Shown: piece after piece, positions 1 through 12,177 of the stretch
Numbering within the stretch: position 1 is the first letter of the stretch
Layout of the letters: every line of letters starts with the position of its first letter
Notes under the pieces: model-generated
What the model was told of the DNA's origin: nothing
Databases searched by the model: none
Seen by the model: the letters and a program-made list of their open reading frames with translations, nothing else
Position numbers and translations under genes: made by a program
DNA from: Ignelater luminosus
Lineage: Eukaryota; Arthropoda; Insecta; Coleoptera; Elateridae
Assembly (NCBI GenBank): GCA_011009095.1
Contig: VTPC01008030.1
Location: forward strand, 27,141-91,140
Length of the DNA stretch: 64,000 bases
Reading direction: 5' to 3'

Positions 1-900
1 TGCCTTTACCCATCTTACCCTAATCCTAACCCGATCAACTATCTTCTTATATACCTGCCATGTTTCTACCTGTAACCGAGTTGGGTTCTTCATACCTTCT
101 AATACCATTAATACTGATCTACTATCACTATTTAAAGTACATTCCCTAAATGCAAAATCATTATCCCTAATAAATTTCAGTGCCTCCCTGATGCCTAAAT
201 TTCCTACTCCCTATTTCCCTATCTTCATTATTATATACGCGGTCCTTGCTTTCCCATCCTCTATTCTAGACCCATCTGTATAAATATAAATTGCATCCTG
301 AATTTCTTCTCCCTCCTCACCCTTAACTTTAAACCTAAATTTCCCTATATCCGCTGGATGTTCTATTTCCTCTACATCTACCCTCCTTTCCACCACACAT
401 CCATCTCACCTAATCTCGCACTAATCTGTCGCAACCTACCTTTAAAAGCTTGCCCCTTGTCAACCTGTGCCTATACATATAAATCTATAGATGCTATCTG
501 ACTAAGGACTAATGCTGCCTTCGTTGATACTGTGACGTATGCTGCGCTCAATTTTTGTTTTTGCCTAACCTTTAAGTTCCCTGTCCAAATATCAGCAACA
601 TATCAGTTACATAGCTATCGAGTTACCCCTGAATCCCCACGTACGTCGAGCCGCCTATCCTATGCGCTAACTGTTTTTCCCTCTAGGCTACATATTCTAC
701 ATGACCATTCCAGGACAACCTATCATCTATCATAACACCCAAATTTTTAATCCTATCTTTTCAGCATACCCTATCTTCTCCCATTCTAAAAGTTGGTCTT
801 TCTAGTCCTGGTCTCTTCCCAAAAACAAAGCTTCAGTTTTACCAACATTAAATTTTAACTTTTCTTCCTTTGCAAAAGACATAGGTAGAACATCCTTATA
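1..900 (-). mobile_element. 3' part of a non-LTR retrotransposon (LINE) with RNase H, degraded
   Basis: Read on the minus strand, 211-396 encodes the start of an RNase H domain with the classic motif IYTDGSRIEDGKART, whose Asp in DGS is a metal ligand. Further upstream on that strand, about 790-890, lies a piece of the reverse-transcriptase thumb region with the motif KLKFNVGKTEALFLGRD. RT followed by RNase H is the order found in R1/I/LOA-type LINEs. The element runs off the left edge of the window, and the stretch between the two motifs is not open in one frame, so this is an inactive copy. The exact clade is not resolved. Confidence 0.75.
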
Positions 901-3900
901 TCCATCTTCATTGTCATTTCTGTTAAAACATCTTAGTTTGGAGAGGATGTTATTATTTAAGACCTTCGTTTAGCTGACCATGCCACGTAGGTTTTAAAGG
1001 TCCCGGCAATGGCAAGACTTCTTTAATTGATACATTACAATTATGATTTGCATCAGGATGCACCTCCATTTAAAGCATACATGGTTGTATTTGATGAACA
1101 TTTGGAGACTGTTGAAACTCCAGAGTTCTTGAAGAGTCAGAAATTTGTTGATTTTGTCGAGATGCTCAACGTTTGTAAAGTGTAATATTGGCGTTGTGCA
1201 ACTCCGGCGGTGAAAGATGTTTATCAGAAAACACTCTTACTTGAAACCTCTTTACAATTTTTCCAGCAATCAAATTTTTATCTGGTCCCCCACCAGAGAT
1301 ATTAAGCCTTAAAGTTAGGCCAAATCTGAAAATTGCGACTTTTTGAATCTGTATAAAAAATAGAGGAAGCAAGATTCGAGCTTTTTTCTTTTTCAGCATA
1401 AAGTGTTTTGCAATATGTACCACCACAAAATAAATTAACTTTGATATTGCACACCTTCCATAAAAAAACATCCCTTCAAGTGTGCATTTCTTTAAATTGT
1501 GTCACCAAACGTCAAGAGCAATTTTCACATATTAAACGACAATTTAGGACTTTGATGAAGGGAACAAAAAAGATAGAACAGGGTGTAAAGAAAATAATAG
1601 TTTTTATTTGAAATGTCTATGGCTAACCAGTCCGTAGGAAGTATAAAAATAAAATAATATGTGTTTTCGGCTACTCATACTTAAGGCAAATAACAGTAAA
1701 AATATTAATTTTTTTTAAATAGTCGAACAACCTGGTTTGGACCACTTGGAATGGATTGACCCTTGGGTTTTGTTGCCCAAATGCTCAATTCTTGATTGTT
1801 CGTAATAAGAAGTTACCTTGCTTGATGTGGTCTATTATAAACATATTTTTAATTTTTACTTAGCTACACCAAATAAAAAGAACTGATAGCAACAGTAATT
1901 TTAGGTTTAGAATCAAGTTTTCTAACAGTGCGGTGTAGGAAACGAAGAATTGAAAACGGATAGTCATTTCTAACTTGATAACCTGTTGGGCAAGAAATTT
2001 TTAAACGTCGACTCCAGGACAGGAGCTACATATATGCAAAACTTGAGTTGTATTTTTCCTTTCGTCAAGTTTTAATGTTTTTCCCAAAGTCACACTTAGT
2101 TTTTTAGGGAAGTTTCTCAATGGATACGAAAAGAAACTCAATAGATATTACTTGCAAGACGATAAAAGAAAACTTCTAAGAGAAGGTATAAGTAATCAAA
2201 ATTGGTCAATCACGCTACATCAATAAAAGGCCTACGTATATTAATTACGTGATTAAGATTTTTATTTAAATATGGTAACCATACTTTTAATATTTTAAAA
2301 TCGTTGAAAAATAATAAGAACATTGCTTTATATTTTGTTTTGTTTGTGCGAGATATTATTATTAATAATTGTATTAATATTTCATTATGATTCCAATAAT
2401 TGTTTTGCACCTACATGTAAATTAGCACCTTGATTAGTTACCCATTCAAGAACCGAACAAACAATGTAGGATTTAACTGCTAGATTTGTCTTGTAGTTTT
2501 ATAAATTTATGTGTAATTTCAATTCTATCAATTCATTTATATTAACAGTAGATTATTCCGTTTGCATTTTTAAAAACTAAAAAGTTCATTGTTACTCTCC
2601 CAAGACTTATTTTAAACAGATGGTAGTTATTTGTAATATTAGGGTCAAGATTTCCATGTAGCTAAGAAATAAATAACATTAATGAAAATTATCCAGGTTA
2701 TCGCAGTTTATCATTATAGAACCGTCCCGCCCTTGCTCGTTACATCTTCTTAACAACATATCCATTAGTAGATTAAATCAATGAGATGGTAGCTAGTTAT
2801 CAAAATTAATTATCAAAGCTCTATCTGTTTCCAATTTAACAGGAACAAATGTTCTTATCAGGACATTAAGGGAGATTTGATGCATAAGAATTAAGAAGAA
2901 AGAATACTTACTTGAATAATCCAAATTTTTATTCTTTGCAGCCATATTTGTGATAAAATACTTTTTAAATCTGTCTAGAGGAAATATTCAAAAAAACTCT
3001 TGTTTGAATAGTTAATCACATGTATGATACACAACACAAACACACGTATGTATATCTAGTACTTGCCTAGCACATAGTCACTAATAATATTGGTATTTTA
3101 TATTAACGTAACGTTTTAAAAAAGAAGCAACTCCGGAAAATTAAATCATAACTATTTTCAGCGCTAATTTTAAAAGACAAGTATTCACCTCTGCGTAAGG
3201 AACATGAATGGATTTTCTTTAAATAAAAATGTCACAGTTTTAAACAAATATTTTATGTACCGGTTTGCCCACTCATAATATGTTCTTACGTAAATGTTGC
3301 ATTATTGCAAAATTACAAATTAATGATTTTACTATGATGATTGTAGGTATAATAAATGAGTAATTTTGGTTCTGATGGTTAGTAACGCATACGAAATTGA
3401 AGAGCGATGAGGACACTTACTAATGATAGTATACTTTAGTTACAGAAGAAATTGTTAGTACTCCTTGAATTTATTATCTGATTTCAGTGTTTCGTTTTGT
3501 TAGCAGAAACGCGTTGTCTATTGCTGTGGAATAAACAATACACGCTGTCTTGAATGTGAAGAAATTATTTTTGAAATACACATACGCGAACGTATATGGC
3601 TTTCTAAGATGATGTCATTGCCGCTCATTAACAATAGCAAATAAAACCAAAGTGCGTGTACACATTTTAAAAGTTTAATAATGCAGGCCGGTCCCTTATC
3701 AGGACTAGTAATTATTTTAAAACAGTGGTTTAAAAAAAAGTGTAAATATACAGACAGTTACAAACGTATTCTTCTTTGATTTATATTTATCGGTGTCATT
3801 ATATAAACATAATATTACAAATCCTTTTTAGGTTTTACCTGAATGTAGTTATTTCCAAAAATAAAATTGCTATTCTTAGTTAATTAATTAAGAGTATGGT

Positions 3901-5290
3901 ATTACAAATTTTGATTGCCACTGAATATAGACTAACATTTAAGTATAGTTATTTCTATTGGATGAAGCTACTTCATTTGCATTTTGTCTATGAGCGAAAT
4001 GGGTTCATTGAATATGTGTAGGTGCTTCAGCTTGATAATTTATGCGCAAGATTGTAACTAATCGGTTTAGTAGGTCAAATGGCAAATGGTTTCTATTAAA
4101 AATATATACAATAACTTGTATTAAATTGTAATCCAAATTAAATGTTTAGAACTGATTTATTTTATTTAAAAATATAATTAGCCAAGTACACAGTTGCATA
4201 ATTAAACCAAAAAAGGTAAATTGCAATGAATTTGAAAAATTAGTCTTAAAAGTAGAACACGTTACTGAGATTTCAGGCCGTACATTATTCTTATTTGTGC
4301 AATTACTGAATAATGAAATAATTTTACTTTGATATTCTGAATATTTTTTTGCTGTAATCATATGAATGTTGTTGTTATTATTATTATTATTATTGAGTAA
4401 GCAAACAACCCAAGAACTCCAGATCATCCCTTTTTTATTGGTATTCCGATGTCAACATCTAATGAAACTAATTTATACAATATAGATTTCCTGCTATTAA
4501 AAGTATTCGAACACTATTATTTAGAGGAATCTTCTGAGAAACAGCCCCGTAAGAATCGAGTGGTTCCAATCGGATATTGAATTCTAATCGCTCAATGACT
4601 CTCCGCACTAGACTAGCTAGGCCACTGCCGATGCCTTACCGGTTTCACTGAATTGTTAAGGGTGTGTTTTAATCAATGATTCTACCTTGAAATTCAGTAT
4701 CACAATCAATAGTAATAACACTTTACACAATAGACTGTTATTAATTTAAGTACTATACAAAATTATCAAAAAGTTTAGAAAATGTACCTTACAAAAAAAC
4801 GATTTGCCGCGTGAAAGTTTGTATTTGAATAGCTAATAATTTTCTAGGTTCTCAACTATTGATTAACATAAACATAATTTGCTTTAACATGTTTGAAATA
4901 AATTTGATTTTAATATTAAACGAAATAGTCTCCGGCTAAAAGCAAGGATATGATAGATCTATCCAGACTTTCATCTACACCGTGTGTATGTTGAACTTGC
5001 TGGTTTCAACACTTCTTCTTCTTAATTGAATAATTACAACAACATATTACGTAACTATTTATTTTAACAAAACGGAAGGCTGATGCACAAGTGGACGTTA
5101 TTGCGTTACAAATACAAGTAATGCAACTGCAGCTCCAGCTTTCAATAAAACAATATTACAAAATTAACACGTGCTAAGCTATAACATTAACAAATAAATG
5201 ATATAAAGAAACGAATGTAAAGTTAATGCGATGATAGTCTATGATGCACAACACAAACTTTCCCAAAACTTTACACTTGATCGTTCGGGA
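901..5290. other. AT-rich stretch without a recognised gene
   Basis: No gene is recognised over this 4.4 kb. One coherent open frame on the plus strand (1027-1185, ending at a TAA) contains EFLKSQKFVDFVEMLNV; it has no known counterpart that I can name and may be a transposon crumb. The rest is AT-rich, with stops in all frames and no convincing terminal repeats. Confidence 0.5.
4369..4395. repeat. ATT microsatellite
   Basis: A run of about eight TTA/ATT units preceded by two GTT units. On the minus strand it reads as a run of nine asparagines inside a chance open frame. Confidence 0.85.
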
Positions 5291-5299
5291 GAGGGCACA

Positions 5300-6838
5300 A
5301 TTTGGAGAAGGCACGCTTGACGATGCCACTGGTGGTTTTGACTGTCGCCACTCTACTGACGTTGTCTTTCCTAGGATGAAGAGCAATAACTCACATTAAC
5401 TTCCATACCAAGGGCAGCTGGTTATCGCCCTTCAAGTGGACGAAATCACCTTCATGAAGAGAACCTCTGTTGACGAGCCATTTGGATCGAGTCTGGAGAT
5501 CAGATAAATATCCTTGGTACCATCTCCGCCAAAAATGTCTTAGAATTTGTTGAACTCCTTGGAATTGAGTTAATCGATTTTCCGGAACCGTAGAAACATC
5601 AGGATCGGGTACAGACACCAATGACCTTCTGAGCGGGAGTGAGAAGATCGAGCTCATCAAGGATCGGTTGAAAAGGGACACAACAGTCGTGAATTTAAAA
5701 TTGACTTTACCTGCGTAAGAAGAGTATGCATCTCTTCAAATGTCAATGAAGCGTTACCTGCTACATGTTTGCTGGACAATATTAGCCGATGTTTTTTGTT
5801 ACAGTTATAGAAAGAATTCTGGAGATCGTTTAATGAAGTACCACTTGTGGTAGCTGCGGAGTCGTTGAATACAACACGAGGAGAAGTAGTTACGGTGGAC
5901 TCTTTCAGCGCCCTATTATGAGGGAGAAAGAAAGATACATCAACTGGTTCAGGGTCAGACGGAGACATATACCCAACGATTGATATTCTCGCATAAAATT
6001 TCGATAACGAGTTCCTAAATTGGAATTGGATTCTAACTTGCGTTCTAAATTAAAAAATCGTCTTTTTGCCATTTCGAAAGAATCACCAACTTTGATAACT
6101 AGTTCCTTTAAAGAAATCAATACGAATGAACCTGCTGTTCACGTTGCGTCGATGATTTATCAAAAAATGTTCTTCATATAAATTTTCCTCTCTGGAGAGC
6201 GCCTTTGGTTTAGGGACTTCTTCGATCTCCCAAAATTTGCTAAGATGTTCAGATATTTGTAACATTTGGGAATGAGTGCAGAGAAAGAACGAGACATGGA
6301 TTGAACGTTTCCACTAACAAGCCATCCGAATCTAGTTTTCTGCAGTATGTGTTTTCCAAGACTCAACGACCGTTGATCAACGCACAGATTTCCCAAAAGC
6401 TTTTGGCTTCGACTAACATATCAATTTTGTCTGGAACTTTAAATTTTTTATTGGCGAGATAGATATTCGCGGGTAAGTCCCACTACTTTTCGTTTAAAAT
6501 CGAGAATTACTTGATATTACTTTAACATTGCACCGTGAGTCGATGCTTGTAATAACACTGTTGATCCCACGGATTTGCGGATCAACCGGGAAACGACTCA
6601 ATTAGAGCCTTTTGCACAATGATTCCGAGATGAAGTTGGATATACTTCCTGAATCTAACAGTGCCCTAGCAGAATGTGAATTCCGTCCGAATTTAAAATC
6701 TGCTAGCAAAACGGTTGTTTGATAGGAGCGGAATGCTGAAAAATTTACAGTGGCCTGTTTAACCTCTGCTGATGAAACTGATGCAACTTGATGCAACAAG
6801 GTATGGTGTCTAGACTTGCACCTCTGACTCTTACTCTG
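5300..6838 (-). mobile_element. BEL/Pao LTR retrotransposon fossil (copy 1)
   Basis: Minus-strand reading gives, in order from high to low coordinates: an aspartic-protease-like segment (SARALLDSGSISNFISE, about 6610-6720), the BEL region with FWEIEEVPKPKALSREE (about 6190-6240), the start of reverse transcriptase (RVVFNDSAATTSGTSLND, about 5835-5890), integrase (LTFEEMHTLLTQVKSILNSR, about 5700-5760) and the integrase C-terminal tail (about 5300-5680). These are all hallmark BEL/Pao Pol parts. The copy is clearly incomplete and broken, with roughly half a dozen or more interruptions, and no LTR pair was found. It abuts a Tc1 fragment on its right. It is an old, inactive copy. Confidence 0.85.
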
Positions 6839-7118
6839 CGGTAACTCCACTTTTCCTCCACCAACACAACTGCTTGAATACATTTATTCCGTATTAAATT
6901 AAATATAACGCGAATCAACCAACAATAACTTAAAATGGATACAAATTTTTAATTCTATAATTTTGTACAAAACAACTGCAGTCAAGACGTATCTATGGTT
7001 TCTAAACACATTAAACAATATACTTTTGGAATAACGTACGATACTCCAACAATAATTGTTCACAGTTGTGAAAAATTTTTAAATTTTTTAAGTGGTGCGT
7101 TAATTTCTTGGAGCAGTG
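6839..7118 (-). mobile_element. Tc1-like transposon, end fragment (copy A)
   Basis: This matches the right end of the Tc1-like element at 10336-12165. It shares the start of the transposase helix-turn-helix region (minus strand, reading CIQAVVLVEEKWSYRR), the untranslated stretch and the terminal inverted repeat GGTGCGTTAATTTCTTGG, ending at 7118 before a TA. Only about 280 bp survive; the rest is replaced by the BEL/Pao fossil at the left. A stretch of about 45 bp present in the other copy after the start codon region is absent here. Confidence 0.8.
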
Positions 7119-7130
7119 TAGTTGAATATA

Positions 7131-8720
7131 CAGAGTGGTGATCAAGTTTGGAACAAAATGCAAAATTTTGTTATAAGTGTTTGTTTTGAAAAATACTTAA
7201 ACACGTCGATTTGATATGGCAATAAGGCATTTGTGAGCACAGAAAGATGTTTTTTGACAGATCATGTTCTTGAGCTATGACATCATGATCACTTTCTTTA
7301 TAATACAACCCCAGTTTTTTTACAGATTTTAAGAGACTTCTTCACTGGTTGAATGATGGTGTAAAAATTTGGTACCTTACATAACAATTGTTTTGAGAAC
7401 AACACCTATCAAGTTTAATAGCATCAACATTTATTCTCAACAAAAATAACACTTAAAATTAAAAAAGAAACAAAGAAAATCGTTCATAAAATCTAACACA
7501 AATCAAATTGTCTACCGTTTATCATTTGGCACTGCCCTATTCGTGTATAAACGCTTTGAACTGCACGTTGAATCATTTGTGGGCGCATTTCCGTTCGAAT
7601 TTGCTGTTTCAAACCTTCTAAATTGTTAGGTCTATGTATGTAAACCGTTGATTTTACGTGGCCCCACAAAAAAAAATCTAACGGGGTTAAGTCTGGCGAT
7701 CTTGCAGGCTATTCAATGGGCCCTCGTTGTCCTATCCATTTACCAGCCCATGTAAGATCAAGAAACTGACGACGTCTGCCCCAAAATAAGAAGGTGCCCC
7801 ATCTTTTTGAAACCAGATGTCCTGATGAGGCAAATCGGGGTCTGCATTATTTGGGAAAAGAAGTGCTAGAGCTGGAACCAAATTAAATTTGGGATGCAGT
7901 GGGATGCAATTTAGCACGATCCATGAGGGTGCTTATTGTTACGTTTTAAAAAAACGGGTATTTATTTTTAATATTTATTTTTACTTAGTTTATTAAAATT
8001 TATTTCCAGAATTTATTTACACTAGATTATTTATTTAATTATGTACAGAAGAATTTATTTATCACCAATTAACATTTATTTCGTTCGTAACTACTAGCTG
8101 ATTGACTGTAGAACTGCTCTTGGCTCGATCAAGGCAGCCTTATATACGTTCCCGCGTTAGTTCTCGATAGGGCTAGAAGATTCCCGCCATTTTCCTGCAC
8201 ATTCCACGGTGAGAAGTTGTGGATAGTTCAAGACTTCTTCGGCGCATTCGACCAGCTTGTTCGCGACTGTTCGGGACATTTTCTAGTATATTCTAGGGGT
8301 GGCGCGTTACATTATTTTGCCTAAATAGTGACAGATGGCACGAATGGTGGATTAGTTTTTGTTAATAATATGTATTTGTCGGAATATCAGTAAGTGATCA
8401 GTAAGAGTCCGTTATTACGCTAAAAATTTGTATTAGTGGTTGAAGGAAGAATGATGAAGGTGTTCTGCGTTTGACGAAAGAATTATAAGCGTGAGCATGA
8501 TGTTTGCGTTTTTTGACACATGTTACAAGAAGATAATTATTTTGGTACACTGGATGATATAGTATCTCCAGACGTCGCCTAGAACCCACGAAAAAAACAG
8601 ACAGGAAGGTTGCGTGATGCAGCTAAAAACATGTTTTCTTCAGTAACAGCCTCATTTTCCTGCTGCTAGGACGACGCTTAAACTCACTATAGGGTAAACG
8701 CACCTAAGTACGTCCAGCTC
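7131..8720 (-). mobile_element. Mariner-like (IS630/Tc1-mariner superfamily) transposon relic, split by a solo LTR
   Basis: The element begins at 7131 with CAGAGTGGTGATCAAGTT after a TA dinucleotide. On the minus strand, 7732-7917 holds the transposase segment DIWFQKDGAPSYFGADVV, matching the catalytic W-F-Q-x-D-G-A-P box. Sequence further left carries degraded matches to the RGPIEWPARSPDL and LDFFLWG region of this insect family. The upstream half continues on the other side of a solo LTR: 8398-8589 reads LEILYHPVYQNNYLL, matching the family's LYPYHVQRVQAL segment. Many stops are present. The right boundary near 8700 is approximate. Confidence 0.75.
7937..8311 (-). mobile_element. Solo LTR, probably Ty3/Gypsy-type
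   Basis: On the minus strand it begins TGTAACGCGCCACCCC and ends ACGTAACA, the TG...CA borders of an LTR. It is flanked on both sides by the same 4 bp, TTAT, as target-site duplication. Inside, in minus orientation, lie a TATA box (GTATATAAGG, 8138-8147) and a polyadenylation signal AATAAA at 8075-8080, in the expected U3-R order. No internal region adjoins, so the rest was lost by LTR-LTR recombination. It sits within the mariner relic and is therefore younger than it. Superfamily is inferred from the 4-bp duplication and the LTR layout. Confidence 0.85.
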
Positions 8721-10330
8721 CAGCCGCCCACCACCGAATCAATTATTGTTTTATAAATAAATTATGGCACCATAAATAACGGAGATTTTTAGTTTTGTGT
8801 TATCTACCATCCTTCGTTCTAAGGATTATGTTACATTCATTCCGGTAAATAAATGTTGTATGTTAATTATTAGCATTTATTTACTGCCAGTACGTGATTG
8901 TGTTTACTACGACTGCCATTGAGTGCCTTTTTATTAACAAGAAACGGTTGCATTCTAGGTAAGATTTGCGCATTTTTGTAGACATCTTCGTAAAAATTTT
9001 TGTTTGGTAAATTAAAGTAATGGTCCTTCTTAATATTTAATACAAAAAATCCTGGATTTTAATTAAACAAATGTCGAAAAAAGGTAGGCAGAGTACCGGT
9101 ATTCACAGATTCGACTAGTCACCCGCTGGCCGCCTTCCACTGTCGTGCAGTAGATATTCCACAATACTTATATATTACTGTTGCTCGACTTTTTAATTTA
9201 ATTTTGTTGATTAGCACCCACATTTATTAATCTTTCCATCATTTATTGGATGGTTATTATTTTCTTTTAAAAAAAATCTAATTTTAGGAAGTCAACATGT
9301 CCAAACAGCCAACTTAAGTGAAAAATTAACTTTTAAAGAGTATCATGTAGAAAGTAGGAATTAAATTCATTTGTTTATTAATTATTACTTATTTTGTATT
9401 TGCATGTTTTTTTTAAAATAAATTCTTTTCGTTTCAATAAATCGTATATGAGCAAATGCAAGAAAGGCATAAAATTGTTAAATTATTTTACGCTTATGGC
9501 GAGTAACGAAGATATCGCTAAAACAGATTTAATTTGCCAAACAGGTGATCCGAATAAAGCTTCCAAGAACTCATATGTAATCATTTAAGAAATAATCATT
9601 CCTCACGTTTATACGATGTTTATAGCTTTGTTTCTTAAAGGGCGGCCACTAGGACTTTGACGGCGGATTTTTAGTAATTAGTGGCGGATTACGGGGCCAA
9701 AGTGTCGGTTTTAATGAATTATTTTTTTTCTCATATAAAACTAAACGTTTAATGACTTTTGACGATTAAGCATGTATATCATTTAAATATGCACAACTAT
9801 ACAGAAAGTTTCATTGATAAATATTATTTCGTTTTAAATTTAAACGAATTTGAACTTCAAATATATTTTAGGTAGCAGAGGATTGGTGCTTTTACGCTAC
9901 CAGTTATAAACCATTTTACCAGAAGGAGCAGATTTCCCTAATGTTTTTTTTGAAGTTTTTAATAATTTCTTTGGGTGTTAAACCTTTCAAATACTTACCG
10001 CGCGTATTTCGGATTCTTCCATTTTGCAAAAAATAGGAAAGTAGCTTTGACTGCAACGACTATCAAATAATTATACTGATTGACGTAGCAAACTGAAATT
10101 TGACATGTAGCCTTTTAAAGGTTGCTGTTGTCGAATATCGTAATAAAAAACTTATTTTATAGCGGCTTTATTTCATAGCTTTTGCACGTACTTATTAATT
10201 TGCTTTCGTATATACAAAATTTGATTAACAATTTATTTAAAAGAAATTTTCATTAATTAAAATAGCAGTAGGTAAATTATAAATGTTAAGTATTTCTTGT
10301 AACACAGACTTAAATTGTTAGTAGGATTTT
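8721..10330. other. AT-rich stretch with a possible hAT-derived scrap
   Basis: No clear gene. The plus-strand frame 9448-9588 reads MSKCKKGIKLLNYFTLM at its start, which resembles the N-terminus of ZMYM1-type hAT proteins (short basic start followed by a Leu-x-x-Tyr/Phe-Phe motif), but it is only 46 codons. At 9640-9720 two GGCGGATT motifs occur that also appear at the ends of the hAT-like element proposed at 44863-47633. Both are weak evidence of a decayed hAT copy. Confidence 0.3.
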
Positions 10331-10335
10331 TACTA

Positions 10336-12165
10336 CACTGCTTCAAGAAATTAACGCACCACTATAGAATATCAATAAAACTTTAGTAATAGGAACTGAA
10401 TATTTTTACTGAGTAATTTACAGTTGGTTACAACTACGTTACTGTCCAATAAACCGGTAAAAGATAACAAAAAGCAAATTTTGAAAGAAAAACTTATTTT
10501 TTTTAATTAAATAATATTCAATACCTCCAGTCGCCGTCCTACTTTCTCTAGGTTAACAGGAGCATTTGAACAACTCCTTAACCGCGTGCCAAGCATATTC
10601 CATATGTGCTCAACAAAACTGAAGTCAGGACTATGTGCTGGTCACTCTATAACTTGAATTTGAGCTTGCTCTAGATAATTTTTGACTACTACAGTGGTGT
10701 GTGGCCGGGGATTATCATGCATAAACAAAACGTTTTGCCCAATATAGGGTCCAAATGCCATCACATGGTCTTCTTGAATATTTACTATATAACATTTAGC
10801 GTTGAAGTTTTCATTGTTTAATGCCCGGTTTCTGAAAGCTGGTGTTATGTGTCATACAGTTATCGGATGCATAACTTTATGGAACCGATAAACTTTTTAA
10901 CTGTTGCTCAAAATATTGTACTCTACTTTATAACTATCGGTTTCTTAAGTAGTTACGAGAAAAACCGATAGGTGGCTACCGCACTTACAACACTAGAAAA
11001 ACAAAAAATACTTTAAAAAAGTGAAATAATTTAAAACTGCTACACATTTTCCAACAATACTGTCGTTCTATACCGGCACTTTCATCTTAAACATAACCCG
11101 CTGTTAGCGATCGGTAATTGAAAAAAAGCCGCGCGAAACCTCAAGCGATGTAGAATGCGCCGGCGCTACATAACTTATCCCACCAACTTGCTCCGATAAC
11201 TTATGAAGCCGATATCGGTCCCATAAATACAACATAGCGTTTGAGAAACACCTTTTGGCGATTTATGGAATACATAACTTTATCGGTTAGATAAATTGCT
11301 TTCAGAAACCGGACATAAAACCAGTAAGTCCGTGCGGCCGATTAAAGAAATCCTTCACCAAATCATAACCTAACCACCACCAAACAAGGTGGTATTCATT
11401 ACATTACACTGCACATATGGTTTATTCGGTGGGCGATATGTACGAACGCATCTATCACAATTATCGTATACATACAATGTCTGGATTCGTCTGAATACAG
11501 TACATGTCTCCAATCAGCTTACAACCAATCTACGTGCTGCCCAGCAAAATTTAAACGAGCTCTACGATAAGCTGCAGTTAAGAGTGGACTTCACACTGGA
11601 ATCCGAGGTCTCAGATTAGCCTTACAAAGACATTCGCGAACAGTTTCTGTGCTGATTCGGATTTCATGCACATGTTGAAGCTGAGCCTGTAAGCTGCGAG
11701 CAGTTCAAAACGTTGCCTTAGAGCAAAAAACCTTAAAAAACGATCTTGCATCAATGTTGTCGCCCGATTTCTGTCAGCATCTGGTCTTCTCGAGTGGCTT
11801 CCAGTTTCCCTGAATATCTGAAGCATTCGAAACACTGAAGTGCGAGCCACTCTGCGATTCTGCGGTAACTCCACCCTTCTTCCACCATCATAACTGCTTG
11901 AACACATTCATCCCGTATTAAATTTCTTGAATTACGAGGCATGATAATGAAAGAGAGAACAGATCACAAAATTAACATTATTACGCGAATCAATCAACAA
12001 TAACTTAAAATGATTACAAATTTTTAATTCTAGGACTTTGTACTTTGGTCTCTAAACACATTAAACAATATACTTTTAGTATAACGTACGATGCTTCAAT
12101 AATCGTTTACAGCTGTGAAAAATGTTTAAATTTTTTAAATGGTGCGTTAATTTCTTGGAGCAGTG
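10336..12165 (-). mobile_element. Tc1-like transposon with intact ends (copy B), holding a MITE
   Basis: Terminal inverted repeats of 25 bp (left CACTGCTTCAAGAAATTA, one mismatch to the right end) are flanked by TA on each side (10334-10335 and 12166-12167). The transposase is on the minus strand, starting near 11942 with MPRNSRNLIRDECVQAV and a helix-turn-helix (WSYRRIAEWLAL). The catalytic region reads VLFMHDNPRPHTTVVV near 10690-10740, followed by PAHSPDFSFVEHIW near 10600-10650, matching the DD34E layout. The gene has several frameshifts and stops and is interrupted by a 488-bp insertion at 10825-11312. It is non-functional. Confidence 0.9.
10825..11312. mobile_element. MITE-like insertion inside Tc1 copy B
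   Basis: A 488-bp segment bounded by perfect 15-bp inverted repeats, CCGGTTTCTGAAAGC at 10825-10839 and its reverse complement at 11298-11312. Sub-terminal copies of GCATAACTTTATGG and a near-inverse (TACATAACTTTATCGG) lie just inside each end. It has no coding capacity. It interrupts the Tc1 transposase, whose two halves lie on either side. I could not identify a clean target-site duplication, so the superfamily remains open. Confidence 0.75.
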
Positions 12166-12177
12166 TAGTTGGATATA

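Noticed and set aside
13-40. CCCTAATCCTAACCCG resembling insect telomere repeat
   Set aside because: Only two imperfect units, within the LINE remnant; no tandem array.
4146-4427. Asn-repeat protein frame
   Set aside because: Asn run is the ATT microsatellite; the rest has no coding character.
11389-11619. Plus-strand 76-codon frame
   Set aside because: Antisense to the degraded Tc1 transposase of copy B.
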